This document shows, in pieces, positions 16,921 through 25,569 of a stretch of DNA of 64,000 nt. The notes under the pieces were generated by a model that was given only the letters and a program-made list of their open reading frames with translations, was not told the DNA's origin and ran no database searches. This DNA is from Alphaproteobacteria bacterium (GTDB lineage: Bacteria; Pseudomonadota; Alphaproteobacteria; Rs-D84), in assembly GCA_017524525.1 (NCBI GenBank), contig JAFXVM010000005.1, positions 48,383-112,382 of the forward strand. Direction: 5' to 3'. The position numbers were made by a program, and so were the translations under genes. Position 1 is the stretch's first letter; each line of letters starts with the position of its first letter.

Positions 16921-16926
16921 ATTATA
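16921..16926 (-). promoter_or_regulatory. -10 element of the membrane protein gene, overlapping a divergent promoter
   Basis: TATAAT on the minus strand, with TTCTTG 17 bases upstream. On the plus strand the same bases form part of a TTATAT/TATATA -10 (16922-16928), 18 bases after TTGCCT (16898-16903), for the methyltransferase gene. The two -10 elements overlap, so the promoters should exclude each other. Confidence 0.5.
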
Positions 16927-16931
16927 TAGGT

Positions 16932-17618
16932 ATGGTAGAAAAACAAGAAAATTTTACATTATTAGATGGGCGAATCAAAATGACTCGCAGTTTTTATAAC
17001 CCAACCAGCGATGCAGTATGGCTAGCAGCCTTTGTTCCAAAGGGTGTTAAAACAGTTCTAGATGTCGGTATTGGAACAGGTGGCGTGTCATTATGTTTGC
17101 TGGCACACTGTCCAGATTTAAAAATCACCGGACTTGATATTTCCAAAGAAATGCTTGATATTTGTGAAAAAAATTTGATTTTGAACAACCAAACTATCAA
17201 AATATTAAACACAGACTTATTTAATTGGTCAACCACAGAAAGATTTGATTTAGTCATAACGAACCCGCCTTATTTTAATGGGACACCTGCGAAACACAAT
17301 GCACACCACAATATTGATATAAAAAATTGGGTACAAAAATGCTGTGCCCGCGTCACTCCAAATGGATACATATGTATCATCACAGACACCCTGTGTATCG
17401 CAAAAATCATCTATATTCTTGAGAAGAAACATTTTGGCAATTTTGAAATTTTCCCACTTTTTGGAGCCAAAAACACCGCAGAACGCACATTAATCCGGGC
17501 AAAGCAGGGTGTAAAAACCGGCACAACCATATTCCAAGGCACATCCATGAACAACAATTCTATTTTGCGCGATGGCTTGACTATTGACTCTTTATTGGCT
17601 ACACTAGGAACATTATGA
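16932..17618 (+). CDS. class I SAM methyltransferase, TrmN6/YfiC-like
   Basis: 228 residues. The N terminus resembles the alphaproteobacterial TrmN6-type group (LDGRIKMTRSFYNPTSDAVWLAAFVP). Motif I is DVGIGTGGVSLCLLA (~45-60) and the acidic loop LDISKE follows. Catalytic motif IV is NPPYF (~110-114), which marks N6-adenine or similar amino-group methylation. The likely substrate is a tRNA adenine (A37 of tRNA-Val in E. coli), but that is inferred from family. No ribosome site is evident and the -10 is only about 4 bases from the ATG, so a very short or absent leader is likely. It overlaps the M23 peptidase gene by 4 bases. Confidence 0.8.
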   Translation: MVEKQENFTLLDGRIKMTRSFYNPTSDAVWLAAFVPKGVKTVLDVGIGTGGVSLCLLAHCPDLKITGLDISKEMLDICEKNLILNNQTIKILNTDLFNWSTTERFDLVITNPPYFNGTPAKHNAHHNIDIKNWVQKCCARVTPNGYICIITDTLCIAKIIYILEKKHFGNFEIFPLFGAKNTAERTLIRAKQGVKTGTTIFQGTSMNNNSILRDGLTIDSLLATLGTL

Positions 17619-18892
17619 TTAGTTTTATCGCAAGATATTTTTCGTCCCTTTGGGAACTTTTGACTGCACCATTCCGGTGGATATGGCGCGGAATATCTAA
17701 ACTTTTTCCCCCACGCGATTGTACAATTATGGACACCCAAGATGGCGAAGTTATTACTTATCAGCAAAGCAGTTTTTGGCGTTTTACCAAATTTTGCCTG
17801 TTTATCACTATGACTATCTGGGCGGCATGGTCTACATATGTATATGTGTATCATCGTCCTCTTTTGCAAAAGCGTACAATGCAACTTGAAGAAAGCCGCA
17901 ATCGCCACAACAGACAAATGACTGATTTAAAAGTTTATCTTCAAAAATATACCGATTTAACGCGCGAATTGAACATCACAGACAATAAATTATTAAAATC
18001 TAAGAAACTGACAGACAAAGAAGCAGAAGATTTATTGAATTCAAAATCTAAGATTATCGGCGAATTGGACTTCTTGCAAACCAGAATAACAGAAATGATG
18101 TCAGACGAACACTATACGCCTGAATTTGATAAAATATCTGAAATTTCTATGGAATTCGAATTGGTTCGCAATGAAAACGACACTATCAAACAAAAACACC
18201 AACAGATTATGGAGTCTGCCATAGAAATGTCTGATGCAGATACTCAAATAGTCGAAGCTGTATCTAAAATTACAACTGAAAACATCGAAGAGCTGCGTGC
18301 AAATTTAAAAAAAATTAATGCCAGCATCGCAAAACTTGGTCTTAACGAACCAGACTTAATTGCCCAAGCAAACAATTATTCAAGCCAATTTGTTGGCGGA
18401 ACATATATCCCAATTAGAATATCTAAAAATTCAAATGAAAAATATCAAAAGATTGCTCAAGACATTGAAAAATGGCACGGCCTGGCAAGGTTAACAAAAA
18501 TTCTACCAATTGGTGCCCCTGTAAAAAATAAAACAGTAACTTCACCCTTTGGTGTTCGCGAAGATCCGTTCACAAAAACAAAAAAACAACACAAAGGCAT
18601 TGATTTTTCTGGCAAAATTGGAACAGAATTATATGCAGTAGCACCAGGTCGCGTTGTTTCCGCAGGTGACCGCACAGGATACGGTACCACAGTAGAAATT
18701 GACCATGGACTTGGGTTTACAACTCTTTATGCACATTTATCAAAACTGATGGTATCTCGTGGCGATTGGGTTAGACCTGGAACAGTGGTAGGGCTAGGCG
18801 GTTCTTCTGGTCGTTCAACCGGTCCACATTTGCACTATGAAATTCGTTATAAAGGGACTCCGTTCAACCCGGCGAATTTTGTCAAAGATTAA
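17615..18892 (+). CDS. membrane-anchored M23 family peptidase
   Basis: 425 residues, a LytM-type endopeptidase of peptidoglycan cross-links. One membrane helix at about residues 66-86 follows a cytoplasmic N terminus. A coiled coil at ~90-170 is followed by a helical linker. The C-terminal catalytic domain keeps both zinc motifs: HKGID (~327-331) and HLHYE (~406-410), so it should be active. It lies just upstream of a bactofilin gene, an association seen in Helicobacter and other bacteria where it controls cell shape. The ATG overlaps the methyltransferase stop (ATGA). Confidence 0.9.
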   Translation: MISFIARYFSSLWELLTAPFRWIWRGISKLFPPRDCTIMDTQDGEVITYQQSSFWRFTKFCLFITMTIWAAWSTYVYVYHRPLLQKRTMQLEESRNRHNRQMTDLKVYLQKYTDLTRELNITDNKLLKSKKLTDKEAEDLLNSKSKIIGELDFLQTRITEMMSDEHYTPEFDKISEISMEFELVRNENDTIKQKHQQIMESAIEMSDADTQIVEAVSKITTENIEELRANLKKINASIAKLGLNEPDLIAQANNYSSQFVGGTYIPIRISKNSNEKYQKIAQDIEKWHGLARLTKILPIGAPVKNKTVTSPFGVREDPFTKTKKQHKGIDFSGKIGTELYAVAPGRVVSAGDRTGYGTTVEIDHGLGFTTLYAHLSKLMVSRGDWVRPGTVVGLGGSSGRSTGPHLHYEIRYKGTPFNPANFVKD

Positions 18893-18915
18893 AAAAACAA
18901 AGGAAAGGATAAAAA

Positions 18916-19266
18916 ATGTTAGCATTCACAAACGCAGATGAAAAAAAATCTCCAACTATCGTGGGGGCAGGTTGTGTTTTAAAAGGCAACATTGATACCG
19001 ACCACACAGTTCAAATCCATGGCACAGTCCGCGGAAACATTATCGCAGAAACACTTATTATTGGTCGTGGCGGAAATGTGATTGGCGACATAACTGCACA
19101 CACATTGTTTTTGCATGGCTCTTTAAAAGGTAACGCTTCGGTGGATACTGCGAACGCTTTTTCCAACGCTCAAATGGTTGGAACTTTGTTTTACAAGACC
19201 TTGAACATAACAAACAACACTGGGCTTGAATGCAAATTAGAGAGAAAAAAGGACGAAAAGAAATGA
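18916..19266 (+). CDS. bactofilin
   Basis: Cytoskeletal protein that forms nucleotide-free filaments of beta-helical subunits and recruits cell-wall enzymes. 116 residues. The beta-helix core is visible as short repeats (GAGCVLKGNIDTDHTVQIHG, VRGNIIAETLIIGRGGNVIG). A short N terminus and a Lys-rich C tail surround it. The ATG follows GGAAAGGAT. The pairing with the M23 peptidase suggests a role in local wall synthesis and shape. Confidence 0.9.
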   Translation: MLAFTNADEKKSPTIVGAGCVLKGNIDTDHTVQIHGTVRGNIIAETLIIGRGGNVIGDITAHTLFLHGSLKGNASVDTANAFSNAQMVGTLFYKTLNITNNTGLECKLERKKDEKK

Positions 19267-19712
19267 AAAACAACGATATTTCAAATGTTTATATTGCTTC
19301 TGACCACCGCGGTGTTGGGCTTAAATTATACCTTTATGAAATGTTAATGGCAGACGGATATAACGTTATCAACCTGGGGACAGACGATTTAAATACACCT
19401 GTTGATTTTCCAGACATCGCCAATAAATTAGCAGATAAAATGCTGGACGACCCAGAATCTCGTGGTATTTTGATTTGTGGTACTGGGGCAGGGATGGAAA
19501 TCGCGGCAAACCGACACAGACACATTCGTGCTTCCCGTTGTGAAAGACCGGAACAAGCACGCGACGACAGATTCCATGACGATATAAATGTGCTGGCGCT
19601 TGCAGCAGATGATATAGATATAGAAATTGCGTTTTTATGCGCTCAGGCTTTTTTAGAAAGTCCATTTGATAATTGCGAAAAACGCATACGCAGAATTGAA
19701 AAAATATCTTAA
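19263..19712 (+). CDS. rpiB: ribose-5-phosphate isomerase B
   Basis: Interconverts ribose-5-phosphate and ribulose-5-phosphate (RpiB/LacA/LacB fold). 149 residues from the ATG that overlaps the bactofilin stop (ATGA) and has AAAAGGACG upstream. Motifs: IASDHRGVGLKLYL at the start and GILICGTGAGMEIAANRHRH with the catalytic-region Gly/Thr. The Cys of ICGTG matches the catalytic Cys of RpiB. The operon placement with shape genes is unusual, and a terminator follows. Confidence 0.92.
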   Translation: MKNNDISNVYIASDHRGVGLKLYLYEMLMADGYNVINLGTDDLNTPVDFPDIANKLADKMLDDPESRGILICGTGAGMEIAANRHRHIRASRCERPEQARDDRFHDDINVLALAADDIDIEIAFLCAQAFLESPFDNCEKRIRRIEKIS

Positions 19713-19745
19713 AAAAAACCGCCTTTTTTGGCGGTTCTTTTTATT
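19710..19745. terminator. bidirectional terminator between rpiB and leuS
   Basis: AACCGCC TTTTTT GGCGGTT (19717-19736) with A- and T-runs; it serves the converging genes. Confidence 0.85.
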
Positions 19746-22143
19746 TTTTAACCACAAAATTGACCAACTTTTTTGGAACAACAATAGTTTTAATTATTGT
19801 TGCGCCATCCAGTTGTTTTGTCGCGTTTTGTTTTGCTGTCTCTATTAAATCGCTTTCAGCGATATCAACAGGCACAACAAAATCTTTAACACGTTTTCCG
19901 TTCACAGACACAACGATTGTCATATCGTTTTCAACCAACTTAGATGCATCAAATGTCAACCATGGTTCAAAAACCAATGTATCTTTGTGTTCTAATTTTT
20001 CCCAAATTTCTTCGGTTAAATGTGGCGCAAATGGATTTAACAATTGAATCAAGACTTCATACGCTTTGCGTGGCATTTTACCACCTGGAAATTCGTTAAT
20101 AAATTCCATCATCGCAGAAATCGAAGTATTAAATTCCATATTTTTGATTTTATTCGTTATATCTGCGACCAGTTTATTAACCAGTTTATCTTGTGCCCCA
20201 GTCAAAGGTTCATCGGTTAAATTATCAGCAAATGCCTCTATGCGTTTTAAAAATCTTTGTCCGCCAGCCAAAGCGCCTTCGGACCAACAAGTGTTATTTT
20301 TCCACGGTCCCAAAGACAATATAGCGATACGCGCCGCGTCAGCCCCAGCCGAATCCAATAACTCTGTCACCAAGAAACCATTGCCACGCGATTTGGAAAT
20401 TTTGTATCCATCGCTGCCCAACACCAAACCTTGGGCTGTACGTTTAGCATAAGGTTCTGGTGTATTAACCAATCCTAAATCGTACAAAGCATGATGCCAA
20501 AATCTTGAATAAATCAAATGACGAGTATTATGTTCATGCCCACCATTATAATGATTCACAGGCATCCATTTTTCCATTTGTTCTCTGCAACAAAATTCTT
20601 TGTCGTTCTTTGGATCGAGATAACGCAAGAAATACCAAGACGACCCAGCCCATCCAGGCATAGTATCTGTTTCGCGTTTTGCACCGCCACCACAGCACGG
20701 GCAGGTTGTATTCACCCAATCAGTTGCGCGTGCTAGTGGGCTTTCACCATCATCAGTTGGACGATAGTCTGTCATATATGGTTGCATCACTGGCAGTTCA
20801 TCTTCTGGCACACATTGCCACCCACATTTTTCACAATATACCAACGGAATAGGTTCACCCCAATACATTTGACGTGAAAAACCCCAATCCTTTAATTTGT
20901 ATTTTGTGGCAGCACGAACAAAGCCATAATCGGTTCCATATTTAATTGCCGCAGCAATTGCTTCTTCTTTGCCCATACCATTTAAAAAGCCAGAATTAAT
21001 ATGTTCACCATCCATTTCCCATGCTTCTTTTTCGACATCACCGCCCGCCAACACAGGAATAATTTGCAAACCAAACTTCTTTGCGAACGCCCAGTCACGT
21101 CCGTCATGCGCAGGCACTGCCATAATTGCCCCAAAACCATAATCTGCCAACACATAATCAGATATAAATACAGGTGTTTGTGTATTATTAAACGGATTTA
21201 TTGCCTTTATCCCTTGTAATTCCACACCTGTCTTTTCTTTGGTTGCATCAGTTCTTTCGATTTCAGATTTAGCGGCTGCTTCTTTGATATATTTTTTAAC
21301 TTCATCAGCGTTTTTAATCAAACCAGCATCCAACCATTTGCGAACCAATTTGTGTTCTGGCGCCAACACACAGAAAGTCACACCGAATATAGTATCAACG
21401 CGTGTTGTATAAACAGTCATAATATCGTCGCCGACCTTAAAATCAACCTCTGCCCCGACAGATTTTCCAATCATGTTAATTTCATCTTTTTTGACACGTT
21501 CGTCAAAATCGACATTTTTAAGCCCGTCCAATAATTTTTCAGCATAATCAGACAAACGCAAATTCCATTGTAATTTCAAGCGTTTTTCCACATCCCCATG
21601 ACAGCGATTACATTTCCCGTCTTCTAATTCTTCGTTAGTAAGGGTAGTTCTGCAATTTGGACACCAATTCATTGGCAATTCAGATTTATACGCCAAACCA
21701 TTTTTGAAAAATTGTTGAAACATCCATTGGGTCCATTTGATATATTCTGGATCAGAACTTGCAATTCTGGTTTCTGGATTAACAGACCAACCAGCCTGAT
21801 CTATAACAGCAGAATAAGATTTTTTCAAATCTTCGGCAATTTCAGCAGGGTGGCGACCAATTTTCGTAGCATAATGTTCTGCTGTAATTCCCATAGCATC
21901 AAACCCCATAGGAAACAAAACATCATAGCCCAAACGGCGTTGGAAACGAGATATAACATCCATACCTGTGTAAATCAATAAATGTCCTGCATGCAACCCA
22001 GCTCCAGACAAAAACGGAAATTCAACCAAAGTATAAAATCTTGGCTTTGAACCGTCATTTTTAGGCACAAAAGCGCGCATTTCGCGCCATTTTTTTTGCC
22101 ACTTAGATTCACGCATCTTTATTTTTTGAATATCATCACTCAT
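19741..22143 (-). CDS. leuS: leucyl-tRNA synthetase
   Basis: Charges tRNA-Leu; class I enzyme. 800 residues from the ATG at 22143, which has GGTGGAAA upstream; two further in-frame starts upstream lack support. HIGH-like motif HAGH at about residue 53, zinc-binding CPNC...CNRC near 170-185, an editing (CP1) domain, a second CxxC pair (CEKCGWQC, CPCCGG), and the KISKS signature near residue 580. The length is on the short side for bacterial LeuRS (about 860) but every motif is present. Confidence 0.96.
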   Translation of the reverse strand: MSDDIQKIKMRESKWQKKWREMRAFVPKNDGSKPRFYTLVEFPFLSGAGLHAGHLLIYTGMDVISRFQRRLGYDVLFPMGFDAMGITAEHYATKIGRHPAEIAEDLKKSYSAVIDQAGWSVNPETRIASSDPEYIKWTQWMFQQFFKNGLAYKSELPMNWCPNCRTTLTNEELEDGKCNRCHGDVEKRLKLQWNLRLSDYAEKLLDGLKNVDFDERVKKDEINMIGKSVGAEVDFKVGDDIMTVYTTRVDTIFGVTFCVLAPEHKLVRKWLDAGLIKNADEVKKYIKEAAAKSEIERTDATKEKTGVELQGIKAINPFNNTQTPVFISDYVLADYGFGAIMAVPAHDGRDWAFAKKFGLQIIPVLAGGDVEKEAWEMDGEHINSGFLNGMGKEEAIAAAIKYGTDYGFVRAATKYKLKDWGFSRQMYWGEPIPLVYCEKCGWQCVPEDELPVMQPYMTDYRPTDDGESPLARATDWVNTTCPCCGGGAKRETDTMPGWAGSSWYFLRYLDPKNDKEFCCREQMEKWMPVNHYNGGHEHNTRHLIYSRFWHHALYDLGLVNTPEPYAKRTAQGLVLGSDGYKISKSRGNGFLVTELLDSAGADAARIAILSLGPWKNNTCWSEGALAGGQRFLKRIEAFADNLTDEPLTGAQDKLVNKLVADITNKIKNMEFNTSISAMMEFINEFPGGKMPRKAYEVLIQLLNPFAPHLTEEIWEKLEHKDTLVFEPWLTFDASKLVENDMTIVVSVNGKRVKDFVVPVDIAESDLIETAKQNATKQLDGATIIKTIVVPKKLVNFVVKK

Positions 22144-22224
22144 AATTTCCACCATTTTTGTTAAATTCAACCAGACAATTTTATATTCAACACGGCTAAA
22201 ATTCAAGTATTTTTATTTAGCCCC

Positions 22225-22253
22225 TTGACAAAAGTAGCAGAAATCACTATAAT
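22225..22253 (+). promoter_or_regulatory. consensus promoter of the exported protein with long leader
   Basis: Perfect TTGACA (22225-22230), 17-base spacer, perfect TATAAT (22248-22253). One of the two exact sigma-70 consensus promoters I find in the window; the start codon is about 183 bases from the predicted transcription start. Confidence 0.85.
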
Positions 22254-22259
22254 ACACTT

Positions 22260-22442
22260 GAACAAGATGACTTTTGGTTCCCTGGGAACAGGGCGGGCTG
22301 TCCAAAGAAGTAGGGCAAGTCGGGATATCTTAAACAAAAGATGTTCGAATGTATATCGCGGCATCATCTCTGCGGTAAACCAATCAAATTAACCACTTGC
22401 GCAAAGGTATTCATGCGCGTTTGATTGCAAAAGGAGCCAAAG
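22260..22442 (+). ncRNA. long structured 5' leader (possible cis-regulatory RNA or small RNA)
   Basis: 183 bases between a perfect promoter and the ribosome site AAAAGGAG. It is GC-richer than the surrounding intergenic DNA and contains GTTCC/GGAAC and ACAG/CTGT hairpins, and a possible long-range AGATGA/TCATCT pairing. A last hairpin with arms CAATCAAA (22381-22388) and TTTGATTG (22420-22427) ends just before the ribosome site. I could not match it to a known riboswitch, 6S or signal-recognition RNA. Confidence 0.45.
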
Positions 22443-23324
22443 ATGACATTATTCAAAAAAACTCTTCCGTATTTTTTCACTGTGACGGTACTTTTGTCTT
22501 CCAGTGCACTTGCCTCATACAACAAATCTGGGGATTCCCATAAAACAAACAAATTCGAAATAGTGGACAGTTTGTCTGGCACAATGGAAGCCTCTTATGA
22601 TATCAAAAAACAAATTGCAGAAAACAAAGCCATCGAATTAGTCGCAAATTATATCAATAACGCAGTAAGTGGCGCAAAACGCATCTTGGATTCCAAGAAA
22701 AAAACGGGGTATCTGTCTGCCGTACGCAAAGAATTACCAGGCGCCCCAGTAAACCCACAACACACATTTCATTGTTTATATGGGCAATACACTCAATTAA
22801 ATCGCGCCATCACAGAACTCGGTGACACAATTCAAATAATTCCACGTGCAAGTAATGCGCACATGGCAACATCTTCGTTTAAACAGCAAATGACAAAATT
22901 GTACGACAACGAAGAATACCCAAATTCTATCCACTGCGGTCATTTATACGCAAACGAAACGGAATATAATAACGCATTAAACAAATACTTATCAGCCAAG
23001 ACCAAGGGCAAAACAGATAATATCGACAGCCTGCGCACAAAATATACCGCAGATTTTGAAAAAAATCATTTCTGTGCAAATCAATTAAACCCAGGCTCTA
23101 TCATCATCGTCAGTTCTGGTCACGCAATCATGTATCTGGGAATTGGTCGAATTGAAAACAACCAATTTGTTCCAGACGAAAACGGAACGGCAATTTGCTG
23201 TGGATATAACTGTGAACAAACCGCGGCTAATTTAAAATCTTGGAACACAGACAAAGCATTTGCCGCGGACATCCAAAACATCGCAACACAAAAATATTAT
23301 GCGATGTTAACCAACGCGCGTTAA
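22443..23324 (+). CDS. exported protein, possible amidase/peptidase fold
   Basis: 293 residues from the ATG at 22443, which has a perfect AAAAGGAG site. Signal peptide at 1-25 (LLSSSALA). The mature protein contains FHCLYGQY, IHCGHLYAN and, near the C terminus, FCANQLNPGSIIIVSSGHAIMYLGIG. The order Cys then PGSIIIV then GHA resembles NlpC/P60 or CHAP-type cysteine hydrolases, but I cannot place the full catalytic set, so this is only a suggestion. CCGYNC follows near the end. Expressed from its own promoter with a long structured leader. Confidence 0.7.
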   Translation: MTLFKKTLPYFFTVTVLLSSSALASYNKSGDSHKTNKFEIVDSLSGTMEASYDIKKQIAENKAIELVANYINNAVSGAKRILDSKKKTGYLSAVRKELPGAPVNPQHTFHCLYGQYTQLNRAITELGDTIQIIPRASNAHMATSSFKQQMTKLYDNEEYPNSIHCGHLYANETEYNNALNKYLSAKTKGKTDNIDSLRTKYTADFEKNHFCANQLNPGSIIIVSSGHAIMYLGIGRIENNQFVPDENGTAICCGYNCEQTAANLKSWNTDKAFAADIQNIATQKYYAMLTNAR

Positions 23325-23338
23325 AAAACATTATAAAA

Positions 23339-23367
23339 TTGTTTTTGTTGGTAATTTATGCTAAAAT
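23339..23367 (+). promoter_or_regulatory. promoter of the HAD-like gene
   Basis: TTGTTT (23339-23344), 17-base spacer, TAAAAT (23362-23367). Confidence 0.55.
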
Positions 23368-23403
23368 ATCCAAAAGAACAAAAAAGGGAGAAGAGGACAA
23401 GAT

Positions 23404-24216
23404 ATGCACTCGAACAACCAACATGACAAAATATTAGCAAGTGCCGACTCAAAAAAATCTATAAAGCTAATCGCTTTTGATCAAGGATGGGTGCTTTTCA
23501 GACCTATTAACTGGGAAATTTTAAACAAAACATCTCTTACAAATGATGAAAAATATTGGTTAGTACGAGAGGGATTGTGGCGCACACGCGATTGGATAAA
23601 AATTCAATTAAAAAGAAATAAGACACCCAAACAAATTATTTCGGATATGAAAAAATATTACCCTGAACACACCGAATTATTAGACAAGGTCCGCCCTATA
23701 TTAAAAGACATTATAAGTATTGATTTTATAGACAATATAAAACTAGGGCGACAATTATTAAAGGCAGGCTTTTCAGTTGAAATCTGGTCAGATAATGGAT
23801 TAGGCGGAAAAACAAAAACAAAAAAATTTCCAACATCTGATGCTGGTTTAGCCCCCGAACTTCCAGCGAGTAGCCCCTTATACAAAAAATACGCTTCTGT
23901 AAATCACGAATTAAAGGTCCCCGGTATATATTCCAGAGATATAAACATTTTAAAAGAAGACCCTAAATTTTTCAAAACTGCTATGGCACGACACAAAAAA
24001 ATTCAACCCGAAGAAGTTATTTTTATCGAAGACCGTCCTCAAAATATAAAATCAGCATTATCACTGGGGATTAATTGCATCCAATTTATTCCAAAATTTT
24101 GTGAAAGAGAAACAGTCAAAGATGTACCAGTCGCTCATACAACAAAAGAACTTATAAAAGAATTAAAAAAGAAAAATGTTATCGTGCAACCCTTGCCGGA
24201 ATTATGTATAGTTTAG
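23404..24216 (+). CDS. HAD-superfamily hydrolase-like protein
   Basis: 270 residues, cytoplasmic. Motif I is AFDQGWVLF, equivalent to the FDxGxV form of subfamily IA phosphatases. A long helical cap follows, then a possible motif II Ser (EIWSDNG), and motif IV FIEDRPQNIKSALSLGINCI, typical of HAD enzymes. The second Asp of motif I is replaced by Gly, as in several YihX-type HADs. Residues ~140-185 are an unusual Lys/Pro-rich insertion. Ribosome site GAGG. Substrate unknown. It is the last gene before a 780-bp non-coding stretch. Confidence 0.75.
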   Translation: MHSNNQHDKILASADSKKSIKLIAFDQGWVLFRPINWEILNKTSLTNDEKYWLVREGLWRTRDWIKIQLKRNKTPKQIISDMKKYYPEHTELLDKVRPILKDIISIDFIDNIKLGRQLLKAGFSVEIWSDNGLGGKTKTKKFPTSDAGLAPELPASSPLYKKYASVNHELKVPGIYSRDINILKEDPKFFKTAMARHKKIQPEEVIFIEDRPQNIKSALSLGINCIQFIPKFCERETVKDVPVAHTTKELIKELKKKNVIVQPLPELCIV

Positions 24217-24608
24217 CCTATAAAAAACACCAAAAAAGTCGCAAAAACGGCTAAAAACCGCAGAAATCAGGCATTTTTAACCTGTTTTAAGCCATTTTTT
24301 ACCTCGAAAAACACCAAAAAATCGATTTTTTAAGGGTTTTAGACACATAAATATATTAATTAAATAATTTTTAATGGGTCCAAAAGGGCGCATTTTAATA
24401 AAAAAGCGCCCAACAACAGGGCACCACTATAAAAAAAACAAAATAATTAATTATTCAGTAAAAACAAGGGGTTAAAATTTTTTCTTAACGAAACAATTCA
24501 AGAAAAAAATATTTTTCCAAAAATTTTCCAAAAAAATAATTTATTTGATAAAAAATATCCCCACAACCAAATATTACCAGCGCCCACAGTCAATTCGTAT
24601 GTTTTACT

Positions 24609-24662
24609 CAGTTATATTATGTTTTTGTTCAGTTATATTATGTTTTGCTCGGTTATATTATG
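24609..24662 (+). repeat. three direct repeats CAGTTATATTATG
   Basis: Copies at 24609-24621, 24630-24642 and 24650-24662 (the last has CGG instead of CAG), spaced 20-21 bp, about two helical turns. The third copy runs into the left arm of the long hairpin. Confidence 0.85.
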
Positions 24663-24715
24663 TATAGTTTTATACAGATGCGCCAGCATCCATGTATAAA
24701 ACTATACATAATATA
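24654..24715. repeat. very long perfect inverted repeat (hairpin)
   Basis: Arms of 23 bp match without a mismatch: 24654-24676 (starts TATATTATGTATAG) and 24693-24715 (ends CTATACATAATATA). Between them a 5-bp stem GATGC/GCATC with loop GCCA continues the helix, with two unpaired bases. In total about 28 bp of stem. Confidence 0.92.
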
Positions 24716-24943
24716 CATTATGCGCCTTTTATGTATTCTATTTTCAGGCGCTGCCCCGCGGTTTTCTGCGGTTTTTAATTTTATGCCTTTTGATACTATA
24801 TAATTTTATAAATTATTATCGCCTGTTTTGATGTTCATAAATATATTTTTATTTATTTTATCGTTTAATAATCTTTTTTTCTTTAATTTTATTTTTTTAC
24901 AGATTTTTTATTCATTTTTTATACATTACGCCCTGCACCGCAG

Positions 24944-24975
24944 AAAACCGCCTTTTTTTCAAAAGGCGGTTTTTA
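24944..24975 (-). terminator. mscL terminator
   Basis: AAAACCGCCTTTT (24944-24956) pairs with AAAAGGCGGTTTT (24961-24973); A and T runs on both sides. It lies just 3' of mscL. Confidence 0.85.
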
Positions 24976-25000
24976 TTAGATTGTATATAAATTGTTGATT

Positions 25001-25552
25001 TTACTTAATTTTTGCAACTTTTTTTGCTGCGCTTGCAACTTTGCCAACCTTGGCAGTCAGGTTTTTCAAGCCTTTGGTTAATTCGGCTTCTTCAACAGCA
25101 CCAATTTCTTCTGGTTTTACATTTGAACAACAATATGGACATTTAGTAGCCAATTTACTGATAGATTGTTGGCAATATGGGCATGCACGTGTTGTGACTG
25201 GACCTTTGGCACGTGCAGAATTTGCCACTTTTACAATAATAAATACAGCAAACATTGTTATAAAGAAACTGATAACCGTATTCAAAAACGTTCCCATATT
25301 TAACGTGGTTGCACCCGCAGCCTGTGCCGCCGCGATTGTTGTATAGGTCGCCCCAGGTTCACCACCACCCAACACAAAGAACCATTGTGAAAAATCAACA
25401 CCGCCAACCAACAATCCAACTGGTGGCATAATAACATCTTTGACCAAAGAATTAACAACGCTGGTCATCACAGACCCAACGATAATACCGACAGCCATAT
25501 CGATTGCGCTGCCTTTGTTGATAAAAGATTTAAATTCACTTACGATTTTCAT
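25001..25552 (-). CDS. mscL: large-conductance mechanosensitive channel with C-terminal zinc ribbon
   Basis: 183 residues. The first ~115 residues are a normal MscL: FKSFINKGSAIDMAVGIIVG, then the pore helix, a periplasmic loop, and the second helix (VISFFITMFAVFIIVKVAN). Instead of a short tail, residues ~120-145 form a double CxxC module (ACPYCQQ and KCPYCCS) like a rubredoxin-type or double-ribbon zinc knuckle, followed by an Ala/Lys helix (~155-183). The channel releases solutes on hypo-osmotic shock. AAGGAG stands 7 bases before the ATG. It is downstream of aroK on the same strand but is 17 bp away with its own ribosome site. Confidence 0.92.
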   Translation of the reverse strand: MKIVSEFKSFINKGSAIDMAVGIIVGSVMTSVVNSLVKDVIMPPVGLLVGGVDFSQWFFVLGGGEPGATYTTIAAAQAAGATTLNMGTFLNTVISFFITMFAVFIIVKVANSARAKGPVTTRACPYCQQSISKLATKCPYCCSNVKPEEIGAVEEAELTKGLKNLTAKVGKVASAAKKVAKIK

Positions 25553-25569
25553 TTTGTTCTCCTTAAGTT

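Larger units (their letters stand above)
24217..25000. other. 780-bp AT-rich non-coding region
   Basis: No credible gene. It contains two copies of an AAAAACACCAAAAAA-like string (about 24225 and 24307), three direct repeats, one very long hairpin, a CCGCGG...CTGCGG inverted element near 24757 and, at the end, the mscL terminator. No TTATCCACA-type DnaA box is seen. Confidence 0.7.

Noticed and set aside
22260..22442. 6S RNA, signal-recognition RNA or a named riboswitch in the leader
   Set aside because: The GGAAGGAAGCAGCC apical loop of the signal-recognition RNA is absent, the two ends do not pair over a long stretch as in 6S RNA, and no known aptamer core could be recognised.
24217..25000. 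Chromosomal replication origin
   Set aside because: AT-rich with direct repeats, but no DnaA-box sequence and no dnaA, gidA or hemE neighbour.
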